Positions 1-15,412 of a stretch of DNA of 64,000 nucleotides are shown piece after piece. The stretch lies in NCBI GenBank assembly GCA_015499995.1, contig JADNRV010000274.1:1-64000 (forward strand), in the 5' to 3' direction. This stretch comes from Flammula alnicola (lineage: Eukaryota > Basidiomycota > Agaricomycetes > Agaricales > Strophariaceae). The notes below the pieces were generated by a model. The model did not search any database, was not told the origin of the DNA, and saw nothing but the letters and a program-made list of their open reading frames with translations. The stretch's first letter is position 1, and every line of letters begins with the position of its first letter. Position numbers and translations under genes: made by a program.

Positions 1-914
1 GGACTGGGGTGATGAGTTTGTGAAAACCGTCGAGGAACAAGGGAAAATGTCCCCAACGATCGTGAAATATGCTGCTTCGAAGACATTGGCCGAGAAAGGT
101 ATGTACTTGTGAATTTCTCATGCAATTAATGTATGTCGCTTATCATTCTTTCTTACAGCCGCTTGGGAGTTCTATAACAAGCATAAAACTGAGATTTCAT
201 GGGAGTTGGTAGCTCTCTGTCCTCCTTTGGTAACTCTATCACACTATGCGTGTCCTTTCGATTGCTCACGACGGGAGCCATTTTAGATTTTAGGCGTAAG
301 ATTTCATTACGCACATCGGTTTCCTCGGAGTAATTAACATTCACTTCATATTGCCGTGTAGCCGCCTTTGCAAGAAGTGAAGATGCCCGCGCATTTGAAT
401 GATTCGCTCGCTATGTGGTTCAACATGGTGTTCACAGAAATGCCCGACTCAGTGCTGAAGGATACGCATGGGTATGTGCACGTCAAGGACGTAGCTGCTG
501 CACACGTCCTCGCGTTAAATCTGGAAGATGCTGCTGGGGAGAGAATGATCATATCATCAGGTAATTAATGTCGCTTCTTTCAACAACTGGAGCTGATACC
601 ATTCATTATTGCGTTATAGGAACGACCACCGGGCAAGATTTACGTTCGTTCTTTATTTGTTTCACCCACGAGTTAACTATATGCTAATTTCTACCATAGG
701 CAATGTAATCCATTCGCTCAAGCCGGAATACTATACCTCTGGTGTACTTCCACGAGGCACTCCGGACCTCGAGACGGTGGTTACCTCTATTTGTAATGCT
801 GACAAGTCGAGGAGGATCTTGGGTTTAGAATACAAGAGCTTGACAGAGATTATCACTGATACTTTGGCTGATTTCGCAGCCCGAGGATGGCTCGAGAAAC
901 GATACGTGGCTTAG
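1..914 (+). CDS. NAD(P)-dependent extended-SDR reductase, copy A (5' end outside window)
   Basis: This is the 3' portion of an extended short-chain dehydrogenase/reductase of the cinnamoyl-CoA/dihydroflavonol reductase and GRE2-like type, which reduces carbonyl substrates with NAD(P)H. The window opens inside an exon that matches copy B from about position 2943, so the Rossmann half is missing only because of the window edge. The catalytic YxxSK signature (YAASK) is present near position 70, followed by an intron and the exon starting AAWEFY. Later exons carry the conserved DTHGYVHVKDVAAAHVLAL stretch and the C-terminal SLKPEYY and RGWLEKRYVA segments. The stop is TAG at 912-914. The sequence is nearly the same as copy B, so the duplication is recent. 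No break was seen in the visible part. The substrate cannot be inferred. Confidence 0.85.
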
Positions 915-2192
915 TTGTATATATCGTAGCCCTGAGCTCAGAGCTACTAGCCTCTATCGCATTATTGAATATCTCAATTTAATTTCTCATCGAGCATTCG
1001 TTCAATATTCTTTTTCACAATCGAGTTTGAGAAGGGATAATGAAATTGCGTGGTATTCGAAACATTTCCAACATTCAGGAGCCTGTAAATGATTCGGAGC
1101 GAAGTATTCAAGCCAAGAGCCCGAAAGCAACCCAAAAGTGCATAAAAATAATCAGAAGGCAAACAGTTTTCAGTAATAGCTTAGGGTCTCTCTCCGACTG
1201 CCCAACTTTCGTGCCACTTTCCAAAATCTTGGTCGAAGTTTTTTTTTGTGGTTTTCTTTTTCGTGGCCTTCGCTGGATTCTCAATAATGGTCTTCGCTCT
1301 CGCAATGAGGTAAATATAAAGTACCCTCTCCATTGCGAGCAGAAGTCAGTCCAATCCGACTACCACAGCGTCTTGTTGATATCTACAATTGGGCGGCCAG
1401 TGGTAGTGCTCGCATAGATTAGATTGGATTAGGATGCGGCTGTGCACGTTTGTAAGCACGATGCGACGACGCATCTTGCCTCCGACGCGATAGCACGACA
1501 CGTTCACGAACAGCTGCTTTCAGAGAGCATTCATATTGTACCGCCCCGGCGCCTACATAGTCATATGGATAATCCACTTGAAAGCGGGGCGTGAACAACT
1601 TTGAAACGGGAGCCCTTCAAGTTGATATCTCAGATTCTCAGGGAATGACAAGCACAAAATCGTGGATCCGAGTCGTGTCTCAGGCTGCCAGAACCAACGT
1701 CTTCGGAAGGTCTGGCATTAACTATGTCAAACACGAGGCGAATTTACTCACAAGAATTTACTCACAAGCCAAGAAGGAAGGACCAACCGTGCCATTCGAG
1801 ATGCGCCCACAGCATACAGGAAAGAAAAGGAATAGAGTGGGAGAATCGCCTGCCAACAAGACTCGGACGCGCTCGAGCTCCTGACCAAGGAATTGAGTCC
1901 ACTTGTTGGCCAACTTGAAGGGTGAACATTATGCGGATAACGTTAACATACAGGCTCTTCACAACACTCATGGCCCAGCCGGAGGTAAGATTTCTTGCAG
2001 CTGAACCATTTAGCCATTAAACACGTTTTTTTCTCAAGGAAACCTTTGAGAAATCCGCAGGACGGCACCGCCACCGTTGCGACCAAATTCTTGCAGGATC
2101 AGTAATCCTTTGATTGTCTGACTAAAGTCTTGGTAAGGCAGTATCGGATTTCGATCCCAGCGACTAATGGTCGAGCAGGGTAACGGGAGGTC
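915..2192. other. intergenic spacer between reductase copies A and B
   Basis: No convincing gene was seen. The spacer holds one dispersed AGATT-tailed repeat (1415-1545). It also has a short direct repeat of GAATTTACTCACAA around 1738-1766, and from about 1960 onward a promoter block that is shared with copy C. Confidence 0.6.
1415..1545 (-). repeat. dispersed AGATT-tailed short repeat, copy 1 (SINE-like)
   Basis: It starts with a degenerate AGATTAGATTGGATTAG tract, followed by a body with GCGGCTGTGCAC and a CTTGCCTCC / CACGTTCACG segment. The body aligns loosely with the copies at 31382 and 38890. If the AT-rich tract is a 3' tail, the element lies on the minus strand. This copy is the most diverged of the three, and the right edge is approximate. 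Confidence 0.45.
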
Positions 2193-2200
2193 TATAAAAG
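2193..2200 (+). promoter_or_regulatory. TATA box of reductase copy B
   Basis: TATAAAAG lies about 105 bp upstream of the ATG at 2303. It falls in a block of roughly 250 bp that is also recognisable upstream of copy C, where TATAAAA stands in the matching place. Confidence 0.6.
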
Positions 2201-2302
2201 ATGCCTGGATATCTCAAGTATCAAGTATCGCTTTTCAGCGTCCCAAACACCTAGGAACGCATCTATTCTTTGTCTAGTTCTCCTTGGACACACGCATCGA
2301 CA

Positions 2303-3862
2303 ATGCCAGTCGTCACTCCAGGTTCTAAAATCCTCGTCACGGGCGCCAATGGATACGTCGCCATGTGGGTCATCCGGACTCTTCTCGAGCAGGGGTATAG
2401 CGTTCGCGGAGCGGTACGGTCGAATGACAAAGGAAAACGTTTGAGGGAGTACTTTGAGGCATACGGCGATAAGGTCGAATGGGTCGTTGTTGAAGACATC
2501 ACGAAGGTATGTCCAGTTTCCTTGTTTTGCTTCTATGCGAGACCTGAATATGTTCTGTCTTCTGTCGATAGGATGGGGCCTTTTACGAAGCCGTGAAAGG
2601 AGTAGAGGGGATCGAGCATATTGCATCACCAGCACATCTGGATCCACAGATTGACGACCCGGACGGTACTTATATGATTTCTCTCGAGTTTCAACCGGTT
2701 TCTCAATGAGATGAATCTCTGCTAAGACTTTATCAGGCCTGCCGTACACGGTACGGTAGGAATTTTGAGGAGTGCTCTCAAGGCCGGGTAAGCCAACGCC
2801 TTTCTCTCTTACATGCCCAAGAAACAAGCATTTCAATATTCCGTGGCCATTCAGAACGCAAATCAAACGTGTGGTCGTCACTTCATCCATCGCCGCCGTT
2901 GTGAGCATGGTGACAGGATCCCCCAGGACATTCGACGAGAAGGACTGGGGTGATGAGTTTGTGAAAACCGTCGAGGAACAAGGGAAAATGTCCCCAACGA
3001 TCGTGAAATATGCTGCTTCGAAAACATTGGCCGCGAAAGGTATGTACTTTCAGAATTTCTCATGAAATTAATGCGTGTGGCTTATCGTTCTTTGTTACAG
3101 CCGCTTGGGAGTTCTATAGCAAGCATAAGACTGAGATTTCGTGGGAGTTGGTAGCTCTCTGTCCTTCTTTGGTAATTCTATCACACTATGCGTGTCCCTT
3201 CGACTGCTCACGACGGGTGCCATTTTAGATCTTAGGCGTAAGATTTTATCACACGGATCGGTTTCTTCAGAGTAATTAATATTCACTTTATATTGCCGTG
3301 TAGCCGCCTCTGCAAGAGGTGAAGGTTCCCGCGCATTTGAATGATTCGCTCGCTGTGTGGTTCAACATAGTGTTCACAGAAATGCCCGACTCATTGCTGA
3401 AGGATACGCATGGTTATGTGCACGTTAGGGACGTAGCTGCCGCACACGTCCTCGCGTTAAATAAAGAGGACGCTGCTGGCCAGAGAATGATCATATCATC
3501 AGGTAAGCCAAATTAGTGCCGCTTCTTTCAACAATTCGAGCTGATACCATTAATTATTGCGCTATAGGAACGACCACCGGGCAAGATTTACGTTCGTTCT
3601 TTATTTGTTTCACCCGCGAGTTAATTATATGCTAATTTATATCATAGGCAATGTAATCTATTCACTCAAGCCGGAATACTATAACTCTGGTGTACTCCCA
3701 CGAGGCACTCCGGACCTCGAGACGGTGGTTACCTCTGTTTATAATGCTGACAAGTCCAAGAAGATCTTGGGCCTGGAGTACAAGAGCTTGACAGAGATTA
3801 TCAATGATACTTTGGCTGATTTCGAAGCCCGAGGATGGCTCGAAAAACGATATGTCGCGTAG
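2303..3862 (+). CDS. NAD(P)-dependent extended-SDR reductase, copy B (intact)
   Basis: This is a complete member of the extended SDR family (GRE2 / cinnamoyl-CoA reductase-like), expected to be a soluble NAD(P)H-dependent carbonyl reductase. The protein starts MPVVTPGSK and carries the cofactor-binding motif TGANGY at residues 13-18, followed by the helix that ends in VRGAVRS. The catalytic YAASK is at about 3010-3024. Short introns separate at least seven exons. One acceptor is best placed at CTGCTAAG near 2731, which gives DDFIRPAVHGTVGIL in frame. Later exons hold GYVHVRDVAAAHVLAL and the C-terminal RGWLEKRYVA. The stop TAG is at 3860-3862. It sits head to tail between copies A and C. Length and domain order look normal for the family. 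The substrate is unknown. Confidence 0.9.
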
Positions 3863-4808
3863 TTGGATTTGCCATGGGGTGAGCATATATACATTTACAA
3901 TGTAGAGCGTTAGTAGTGAGGCTAAAATTTCAGGAGGTGTAATAAATTTACTCATAAGTATCTCAAATATTTCCGATATTCGGGATCAGCGTCCGACCTT
4001 GGGAATGCTGAAAAAATCATTCAGACACAAGTATGAAAGCCTGCACAGTTTTCAATGATATGGTCTTTGACCTCCAACCACTTATCGCAACCTCCTTGCC
4101 GCTTTTCAACTAGTTGGTTTCCGCTCCCGCAATGTTCCGAACGGTGACTACGGCCCGTCCCAGCCGCCTTCTGGCAAGGCCCATCAGCGCAGCACTTTCG
4201 TCTTGCTTTCGTCCCTCATTGTGATCTTATTGCTCTTTTCTATACTTGCTGGCAAGACAAGGCACTTCTCATCTCTCGGGCTGCGTCCAAATCAATGATA
4301 AACGCCTGGTTCATGCGGAAAGTCTTGGCGGCTACATCTACATCGTCCAATTGGCAGTCGGAGAATGTACCAGCGTGAGCGCTTGATGTCTCGTGGAGGG
4401 CACCCACTTTTTGGTTCTTGGTCCAGTTCAAGCAAGGGAGTCACCGCCATAGGGTATTCGAGTCTTTCCCAATGTCTCTCGTTGTTACTGCCACCTTCTC
4501 CCTATCTTTATCTTCAAACGGAGCATGAGGTTGCATGGCGGTTGAACACTATGTGGATAATGGGTTCAGAAGTTACTTGGAGGAAGTTACACCCATGGTC
4601 CAGCCTGAGGTACGATTTCTCCAAGCTGGACCATTCTGAGCTACCAAATTGATTTTTTGACCGATAAATTCACAGCGTGGCACCACCGTCGTCAATAGTA
4701 TCAGTAATCCATTGAATGTATGACTAAAGTCTTGCTACGGCGAAGTGACACAGACAGATCGCAGCCCGTGACCCTCAGGCTAAAGGCCGGGCAGCGTTTC
4801 GGAAGGAC
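3863..4808. other. intergenic spacer between reductase copies B and C
   Basis: No gene was recognised. From about 4590 the sequence resembles the promoter block of copy B (matching stretches include CAGTAATCC and TGACTAAAGTCTTG), so the tandem duplication included the promoter. Confidence 0.55.
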
Positions 4809-4815
4809 TATAAAA
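4809..4815 (+). promoter_or_regulatory. TATA box of reductase copy C
   Basis: TATAAAA lies about 88 bp before the ATG at 4897 and corresponds to the TATA box of copy B. The surrounding block is visibly homologous. Confidence 0.5.
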
Positions 4816-4896
4816 CTGGATATCTCGAGTATCATTACTTAACATCTGTGACACCCGGAATTCTTCTAATTCTCCTCAGACACACACGCACCTGCC

Positions 4897-6374
4897 ATGC
4901 CAGTCGTCGATCCGGGTTCGGAAGTCCTCGTCACGGGTGCCAATGGATACATCTCCATGTGGGTCATTTTCACTCTCATTGCATGTTCGCGGAGCGGTAC
5001 GCTCGAATGAGAGGAAATGCTTGAGGGAGTACTTCGGGTCATGCGGCGATAAGGTCGCATGGGTCGTTGTTGAAGACCACGAAAGTGTGTCCTAATTTTT
5101 TTGTTGTCCTGCTATGCGACTGAACTTGTGTATCTTCTATTGATAGGATGGGGCCTTTGATGAAGCAGTGAAGGGAGTAGATGGCATTGCGCATATGTCA
5201 TCACCTCTGAATCCACTGAGCGACGACCCGGATGGTACGTGGATTATTTCTGTTGAAATTGACAGCACCTTTCTCACCAAGATAAATGTCTACTAAGATT
5301 ATATCAAGCCCGCCGTAAGTGGTGCTCTTAGGGCTGGGTGCGTCGAAATTTTTGATTTTCTGTACCTGAGCACCGAAGCGGAAATTTTCTATGGTTCGGC
5401 CGTTTCAGAACACAAGTCAAACGTATCGTCATCGCCTCATCCATTTGCTGTTGTGAGTGCTGTCACAGGGCCTCCCAGAACGTTCGACGAAAGCGATTGG
5501 GGCAACGAGTACGTGAAAGGCGTCAAGGAACAGGGCAAGAAGTCCTCAGCTGACCTAAAATATCGCGCTTCGAAGACTTGGCCGAGAAAGGTATATCATT
5601 CGACCTGGATAGGCAGGGTTTCTCATCGATTGTTCCCTTCAGCTGCCTGGGACTTCTATGACAAGCACAAGACCCAAATATCATGGGACTTAGTAACACT
5701 TAATCCAGCTTTTGTAAGCTTGCTGTATCATACGTCTTCTTCCACCTTCTCACTTCGGGTCTCGTTTAGATCTGCGGGGTAAGACTTTCTAAATTTTGTC
5801 GATACTCGTTCTGAATTATTAACTTTAAACTTCTTGCCTAGCTACCTCTGCAAGAAGAGAAAATGCCAGCTGATTTGAACTTTTCGCTCGAAATATGGTC
5901 TTCAAGGAGCAACCCGATGCAGTGCTTGCGTCCACTCATGGTTACGTGCACGTTAGGGGCGTAGCTGCAGTCCTTGTTGCCTCCCTAAGCGACGAAGTCG
6001 CTGCTGGGGAAGGGATTATCCTTTTCCCAGGTACGCCAGATTAATGTCGTCTCGTCTCTTTCAGCGGCTCAAGCTGATACAACTTGTCTCTGCGTTATAG
6101 GGACGACGACCTGGCAAGATCTGCGTTCGTCCTTTATGTGTCTCATCTATTGCGGTCAATGTACTGAATCCTGATTTCATGACAGGCGATGTAATCTATT
6201 CACTCAAGCCGGATTAAGTACCATATGTCTGGTATACTCCCACGAGGCACTCCGGACCTCGGCATGGTCGCTACCTCTATTTACAACACCGACAAATCCA
6301 AGAACATCTTGGGGTTGGAATACAAGAACTTGACAGAGATCACCGCCGATACTTTGGCTGATTTCGTCCTTTGA
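4897..6374 (+). pseudogene. decayed third copy (C) of the extended-SDR reductase
   Basis: The start MPVVDPGSEVLVTGANGY is preserved, but several lesions separate it from intact copy B. After WVIFTL a run of bases coding for the EQGYSVRG region is missing and the frame is lost. In the catalytic segment one base is missing between SKT and the following LAEK codons, so the reading shifts. The exon coding for LNDSLAVWFNIVF is shortened. The C-terminal RGWLEKRYVA codons are absent; the homology ends at the codons for ADF near 6365 and meets TGA at about 6372. Many intron positions are still recognisable. The promoter is also retained. It could still be transcribed but cannot make a normal reductase. 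Confidence 0.85.
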
Positions 6375-6850
6375 ATCCTTTGTTCAGGGTATTTTTACGC
6401 AATAGAGTTTCTGAAGATACAAGAAATCTGGTCTATAGTGCCTATCCCCCATCAAGGCCACGACATGGATGTCATTTAAAGGGTTCTGCATGTCTTCGGT
6501 ATGCATAACGTATGCTCGTAGTATGGGTTGATGCATGGCTAACTGAACAGAGGCAGTCATTGTCACTAGGAGTTGATGTAGCCCTCACGCATCAGCGCGC
6601 GTCTATTTGCGGGTTGAACATTGAACGTTGATGATCTGATTCCGTAATAAGTATAACTAAATAAAAGGCACGTCAGGTTGAAACCCCATAATCAGAGGCC
6701 TTCTCTCCTCCACCTACATAGAAAGCTTCTAGTTCCAATGCTTTTTTGTATTTCCCGCAAGATTACATAGGCACCGATAAATCAACCGAGAAGTAAAAAT
6801 TTTGCACGAATAAATAAGACAATTCTATGTTAAATATCATAGAGGCTCTA
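6375..6850. other. intergenic region
   Basis: AT-rich spacer between the dead reductase copy and the 3' end of the minus-strand membrane protein gene. No gene or repeat was recognised. Confidence 0.5.
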
Positions 6851-8052
6851 TTAGACGGCTTCCAAGTCACTAGAAGACATCGTTGAGGTCTCTGCTAAGA
6901 TGTGCACTACTCCCTTGGAAGCAGCCGAGTTATCAGCATATCGAATCACGGATATCCCAACCATCCTGGCGTTCTCTTCCGCTTTCTTCTCTTCAGCTCG
7001 ATTCTGAGCAGCCCTAGTCAAGATGAGATTGAAAGCGATACCAATTGCGGGGATATTCTAATGTCAATCTTTTTAGGTTTGTTCTCCCCGAAAAAGCAGG
7101 AAGGAAACCCACCATCCCTGAAGCCACCCGTATAGCGAGGTTGTTCGGTGTCCACCACACGATGAAGTGCGCAATTGTAGTAGAAAAATACAAGAAACCG
7201 GACTCCGCCAGAATACGCAAGGTAAACTGCAACGATCGAATGTTACTGGAGCCCGATCCTGTCGACCCTTTGGTGGCATTCCATATACGGTACATGAGCA
7301 TAACTACCATAAAGATTGTCATTAGTTGCCGTGTAAAGGATGCCAGAATAACAAGCCTTACACATTGTATACGCATTTAAAACAAGCGTGGTGGCCCAGA
7401 ACGGCATTAAAATTGTTCCGGGGCCGACAGTCATGTTGACTGGCTCCCATTTCCCTGAGCCAAGCACCCCAGTCTGAACAGTTTGCCAATATGCTTGTAA
7501 TATTGTGCAAATCAAGCCGCCGAGCCACATGATCGCAGGGAAGATTACGACGCGTTTAGACCTTCCGTAGACAAGCCAACAGCGGTACATCTGATGAAGA
7601 AGTCAACAGGAATTATGGAACGACGAATGTGTCTGACTTGATCATACCAGAACAGTGTCTGCTAGAAGCGCCGTCATATTGGCAACGGTACACTGGAAGA
7701 AGGAACATCGTCAATACCACTCCAGGACTACGGACGAACAAATTATTTTGCTCACAGCAACCACAGTAGTCCAAGGGACGAGCCCAGGCGGACCACTGGG
7801 AATATCGTGGACAGCATCGCGAACTATCTTTGTAGACTTGAAGAGGCCCACAGTCATATAAACCGTGGTCAAGGCAAAAATGAGTACAGTGATTGTCACC
7901 ATTGACCAATTGTGCTGTGCTCTAGCTGCTCGTCCGTCGTCCGCAAACAGTTGCCATCGAAGGCACTGTGCGAGCGTAATGAGATACATACCGTAGAGCA
8001 GAGATTCGGTGAAGACTACCATAATCTCCTTCTCTACTGGTATGTTATCCAT
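6851..8052 (-). CDS. seven-helix membrane protein of an Agaricomycete-expanded family
   Basis: Predicted integral membrane protein of about 300 residues with a GPCR-like layout. After the start (MDNIPVEKEIMVVF) there are hydrophobic segments around the words ESLLYGMYLITLAQCL, MVTITVLIFALTTVYMTVG, NMTALLADTVLMYRCWLVYG, FPAIMWLGGLICTILQAYW, FWATTLVLNAYTT, GFLYFSTTIAHFIVWW and NIPAIGIAFNLILTRAA. The short motif MYRCWLVYG after the third helix and the IPxIGIAFNLILTR ending are what I recognise as hallmarks of a large, unassigned mushroom family. The tail is Ser/Thr-rich and ends SSSDLEAV before TAA (6851-6853). Four or more short introns interrupt the gene. No ligand or pathway can be stated. It is upstream and co-oriented with the alpha-glucosidase gene but separated by 740 bp. 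Confidence 0.8.
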
Positions 8053-8790
8053 GATTGAGTCTAGGAATTAAACGCGCTGGAGGGAAGACCGAGGACATGC
8101 GCAAGCTGTTGCACTTATATCGTTGAGGTGTGGGAGCGATGTCCGAGTCGGCGGTCCCACTGTCAAATACATGCATAATTATAACCACCATGTTTAATTT
8201 AGCATATCTGTAACCTACCAGCCAATGAATGCAGGCGCCTGCCGGTAAATGTTGATCGTAGCGAACTTTTGGAATGATGCTGGGAGGAGCATCAGTCACC
8301 ACCCAATAAGACTAGTTGCGCGAGTTATAAACGGGTTCGTTTATGTTTACCCCCTGCCAAAAGCGATATTAACAGTGCCGCAGTTCGACGTTGGAGTGTT
8401 GGGCGGGAAGGGCAAGCAGAATGCGTCGTTGTATTAGCCGATGTGCTTTAATGTACGATTTCTTCTAATATGACAGTGGCAAAGTTATCTATGATCCAAG
8501 AGACGAGGATTGGAAGTTGGAACGGCTTTTCCTGAAGGATGGGAGCCTGCATTCGTACAGAGTGGGAGAGTAGGACTCAGTGAGAGTAACGAAGGTGTCA
8601 TAATTGCACTGATGCCAGGCCCGACATCCCCCCTTGATGTGTCTCCAGAAAGGTAGAAGAGGGTATAATAAGCTTGAAATGGATATGATTGGTGTGGCCA
8701 GAAGTGCGCGAGTAAATTAGATTAGATGGGTCCTTGTCGAGATATCAAGGATAGAAGATAGACGTTGTGCGTCGTGATACGCTTATAAAG
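8053..8790. other. intergenic region
   Basis: This is the upstream region of the membrane protein gene and the 3' flank of the alpha-glucosidase gene. It contains an AAATTAGATTAGAT tract at 8714-8727 like the tails of the dispersed repeats, but no recognisable repeat body. No gene was seen. Confidence 0.5.
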
Positions 8791-12938
<4,148 letters not shown>

Positions 12939-12946
12939 ATATAAAA
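12939..12946 (+). promoter_or_regulatory. TATA-like box of the phosphatase gene
   Basis: ATATAAAA stands about 50 bp before the ATG at 12993 in otherwise GC-richer upstream sequence. Confidence 0.45.
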
Positions 12947-12992
12947 CCCTCATTTCAACAACCGGGCGTTTGACCCTCACCGCAATTCGTTT

Positions 12993-13760
12993 ATGTCACC
13001 CATCATGCAGCCCAACGTCTTCCAGCTCGCAACTCGTCTCAAACACTACTTCTCAACCCACATCATGGTCAACTATCAGACATCTCCCCCGAGCACGTCC
13101 TCAACGGATCGTAAAGACGACCTCCAGGAATCACAACGGAGACTTCAGGCTCTTTACATTGAAGATGTGCCCCGACCTCTCAGTGCAGTTTGCACACGAC
13201 CCATCCCCAACTCCTACTGGGCAACGCCACTGCTGCTTGCCTGCGAATACCCATGGTCACCCAAGAACCCCAATAAACCCAAACTCGACGCTCTCCTCCG
13301 CGCCGGGGTCCGCACATTCATTGATCTCACGGAATGCGGGGAGCTGATACCCTACAATAGCATACTGAGCCAACGGTGCGCCCTGCTTGGCATTGACGCT
13401 TCGGAGATCGAATACCACCGCTTCGCCATCCGTGACCGCTGCCTCCCAGAATCCATAAACCTCATGTACCGCGTTCTCGATACCCTGCGCGATAACCAAG
13501 AACGCGGACGTATCAGCGCTGTGCACTGTCGTGGGGGCATTGGCCGTACGGGTATGGTCATCGGCTGCTGGCTCGTCGAGAGTGGCATCGCACGAGACGG
13601 CGCAGAGGCACTCGCTATCATCGCCAGGGAGTGGAAGTCGGTGGAGAAGTGCAAACGATACCCCCACAGTCCGGAGACGGGCGCACAGTTCGAGTTTGTC
13701 GCCAAGTTCCACCCCTCGCCTAAGATGCACCCGACGCATCTAGAGTTAGAAGTGGTATGA
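12993..13760 (+). CDS. dual-specificity-type protein phosphatase (Cys-based PTP superfamily)
   Basis: Single-exon gene for a 255-residue protein. The Cys-based phosphatase signature HCRGGIGRTG is at residues 178-187: Cys179 would be the nucleophile and Arg185 the phosphate-binding residue of the Cx5R loop. An aspartate in AIRDRCLP (Asp148) stands where the general acid is expected. The catalytic domain covers about residues 70-245, beginning at the NSYWATPLLLACEYP segment, which recurs in fungal relatives of this type. The first 60 residues are low-complexity and Ser/Thr/Gln-rich. A later in-frame ATG (Met5 or Met25) could also be used. The substrate, phosphoprotein or phosphoinositide, cannot be told. 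The absence of introns is notable among intron-rich neighbours. Confidence 0.88.
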   Translation: MSPIMQPNVFQLATRLKHYFSTHIMVNYQTSPPSTSSTDRKDDLQESQRRLQALYIEDVPRPLSAVCTRPIPNSYWATPLLLACEYPWSPKNPNKPKLDALLRAGVRTFIDLTECGELIPYNSILSQRCALLGIDASEIEYHRFAIRDRCLPESINLMYRVLDTLRDNQERGRISAVHCRGGIGRTGMVIGCWLVESGIARDGAEALAIIAREWKSVEKCKRYPHSPETGAQFEFVAKFHPSPKMHPTHLELEVV

Positions 13761-15412
13761 TATCTTTCTATCCGATAGCCTGGTGCGTAGCTTCTTTGTC
13801 CGTGTCATGAGCCACACGATCTCACCTATTGATAATCGCAGCCAGCCACGCCCGATACATAACATGTTCGGTGTCGTGCTCTTCCGTCGGTCCTCCGCAA
13901 GCGTCCTTTTGGATGACGATGGATCGTTGCCCCAGAGCAATAACTGCATCAGACCAATTAGATTTGGATCGTTTCTCAAGCACGGCCTTCTTACCCCACG
14001 TTTCCTTGCACGACATCATAACGGACACTTTACCTGCATTCATCACTCTAGATGGCATTATACAAGCATCGACTTGCACTGTACACTACAACATCATCCG
14101 AATGATATCTTATACCTGAGTTGCTTATGTAACGGAGCCATCCAATTTGATTCTCAATTCTCAATTCTAAGTAGAAAGTACATTTCAGTAAATCAGCGCC
14201 GTGCAATTAATTATGTGTGCTGACTGCAGGACAGTCATGAACTATTTCTCTGTGGGGGGTTTTCGGTGTTGCTTATTATGTAGTCTATTTCAATGGAATT
14301 GAGTCTGTCGAGGGGTGGCCAATTGCAAGCATTGTGCCTACAATGCTTGGCTGTAGTCTACTCCGTTAAATTACATTTTTTGGCGGCACTGCAGGCTCGA
14401 TATGCGACGCAGTTGACGCAGTAAGAACCAGCAGAAAGGTATGGTCTCGCTCGGAGGTCATGGCTATATTGCTTATGAATCTCTTCTTTCCCTTTTTTTT
14501 TTTGCTTCTTTGAGAACCCAGTACATTGGTGGGAAAACCGATTGAAACGAGGTCGTGATTTCTGGAAACCTACCTTCACATGAATCACATCTCGATATAT
14601 CGACTGGGAAATTAAAGTTAAATGAAACGCATATCTTTACAAGCTCAATCGTGAGTGGGATGATTTGACTTCGCCTCGATGTGATACTCTAATCGTCTGA
14701 CATCCCTATGCCATGAGGAGAGCAGGGTTAAATGTTAAGCGCTTAAGCGCCCAAAGAAGGGTGTCATAATAGTAGACCGTGCGACATATGCCCCAATTTC
14801 AGATCAAGCTGAATTTCCCCGAACTCCTGAAACGCTTTCTGCTGAGGGATGAGCTGTGCTAAACTGGGACGCTGGGGAATAGAATTTTTCTGTATCAGAG
14901 TCGAAACCGATCAGAACTATGAATGGATGTCAATTAGACATAAGACTTGTTGCTCATATTGACGATAATAACTTAATGCCTGATCGTCATAAGAATGCGC
15001 TGTAGTTTCCAATTCCCAAAGTTCAAGTTATGTACTGGGCGGCTTCCGTACACACGACCGTTTTGCACGACTAAACGTGTTCAACAGGTTCGACACTCTA
15101 TTTGCGGCTCTCATGCCTCGAATCTCGCCCATTCTACTGAGATGAAAATTTTCAGATGTATGGAGTGGTTACCGTGACCTTGTAGATGACAAAAAGATAA
15201 TGTAACCGAACAAAGACTATCCTTGAAACCAACGGATTGCAAGTCACAGAGATCGAACGACGAATAAATTAAAAAGACAGTACGAAACGTGGAAATAATT
15301 CCTTATGTGACAGGTCCAGACTGACGAGAAGGACGAGTTGGGATGAAAAGTATGTATGTTATGAGAACGGCATGAAGTGTATTTTGTGAGAGAAGTGAAG
15401 GTGAAGGCAGCC
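13761..15412. other. intergenic region
   Basis: This lies between the phosphatase gene and the 3' end of the RS-rich gene. It is AT-rich with a T12 tract near 14500. Several short open frames show no splice logic or recognisable product. Nothing further was recognised. Confidence 0.5.
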
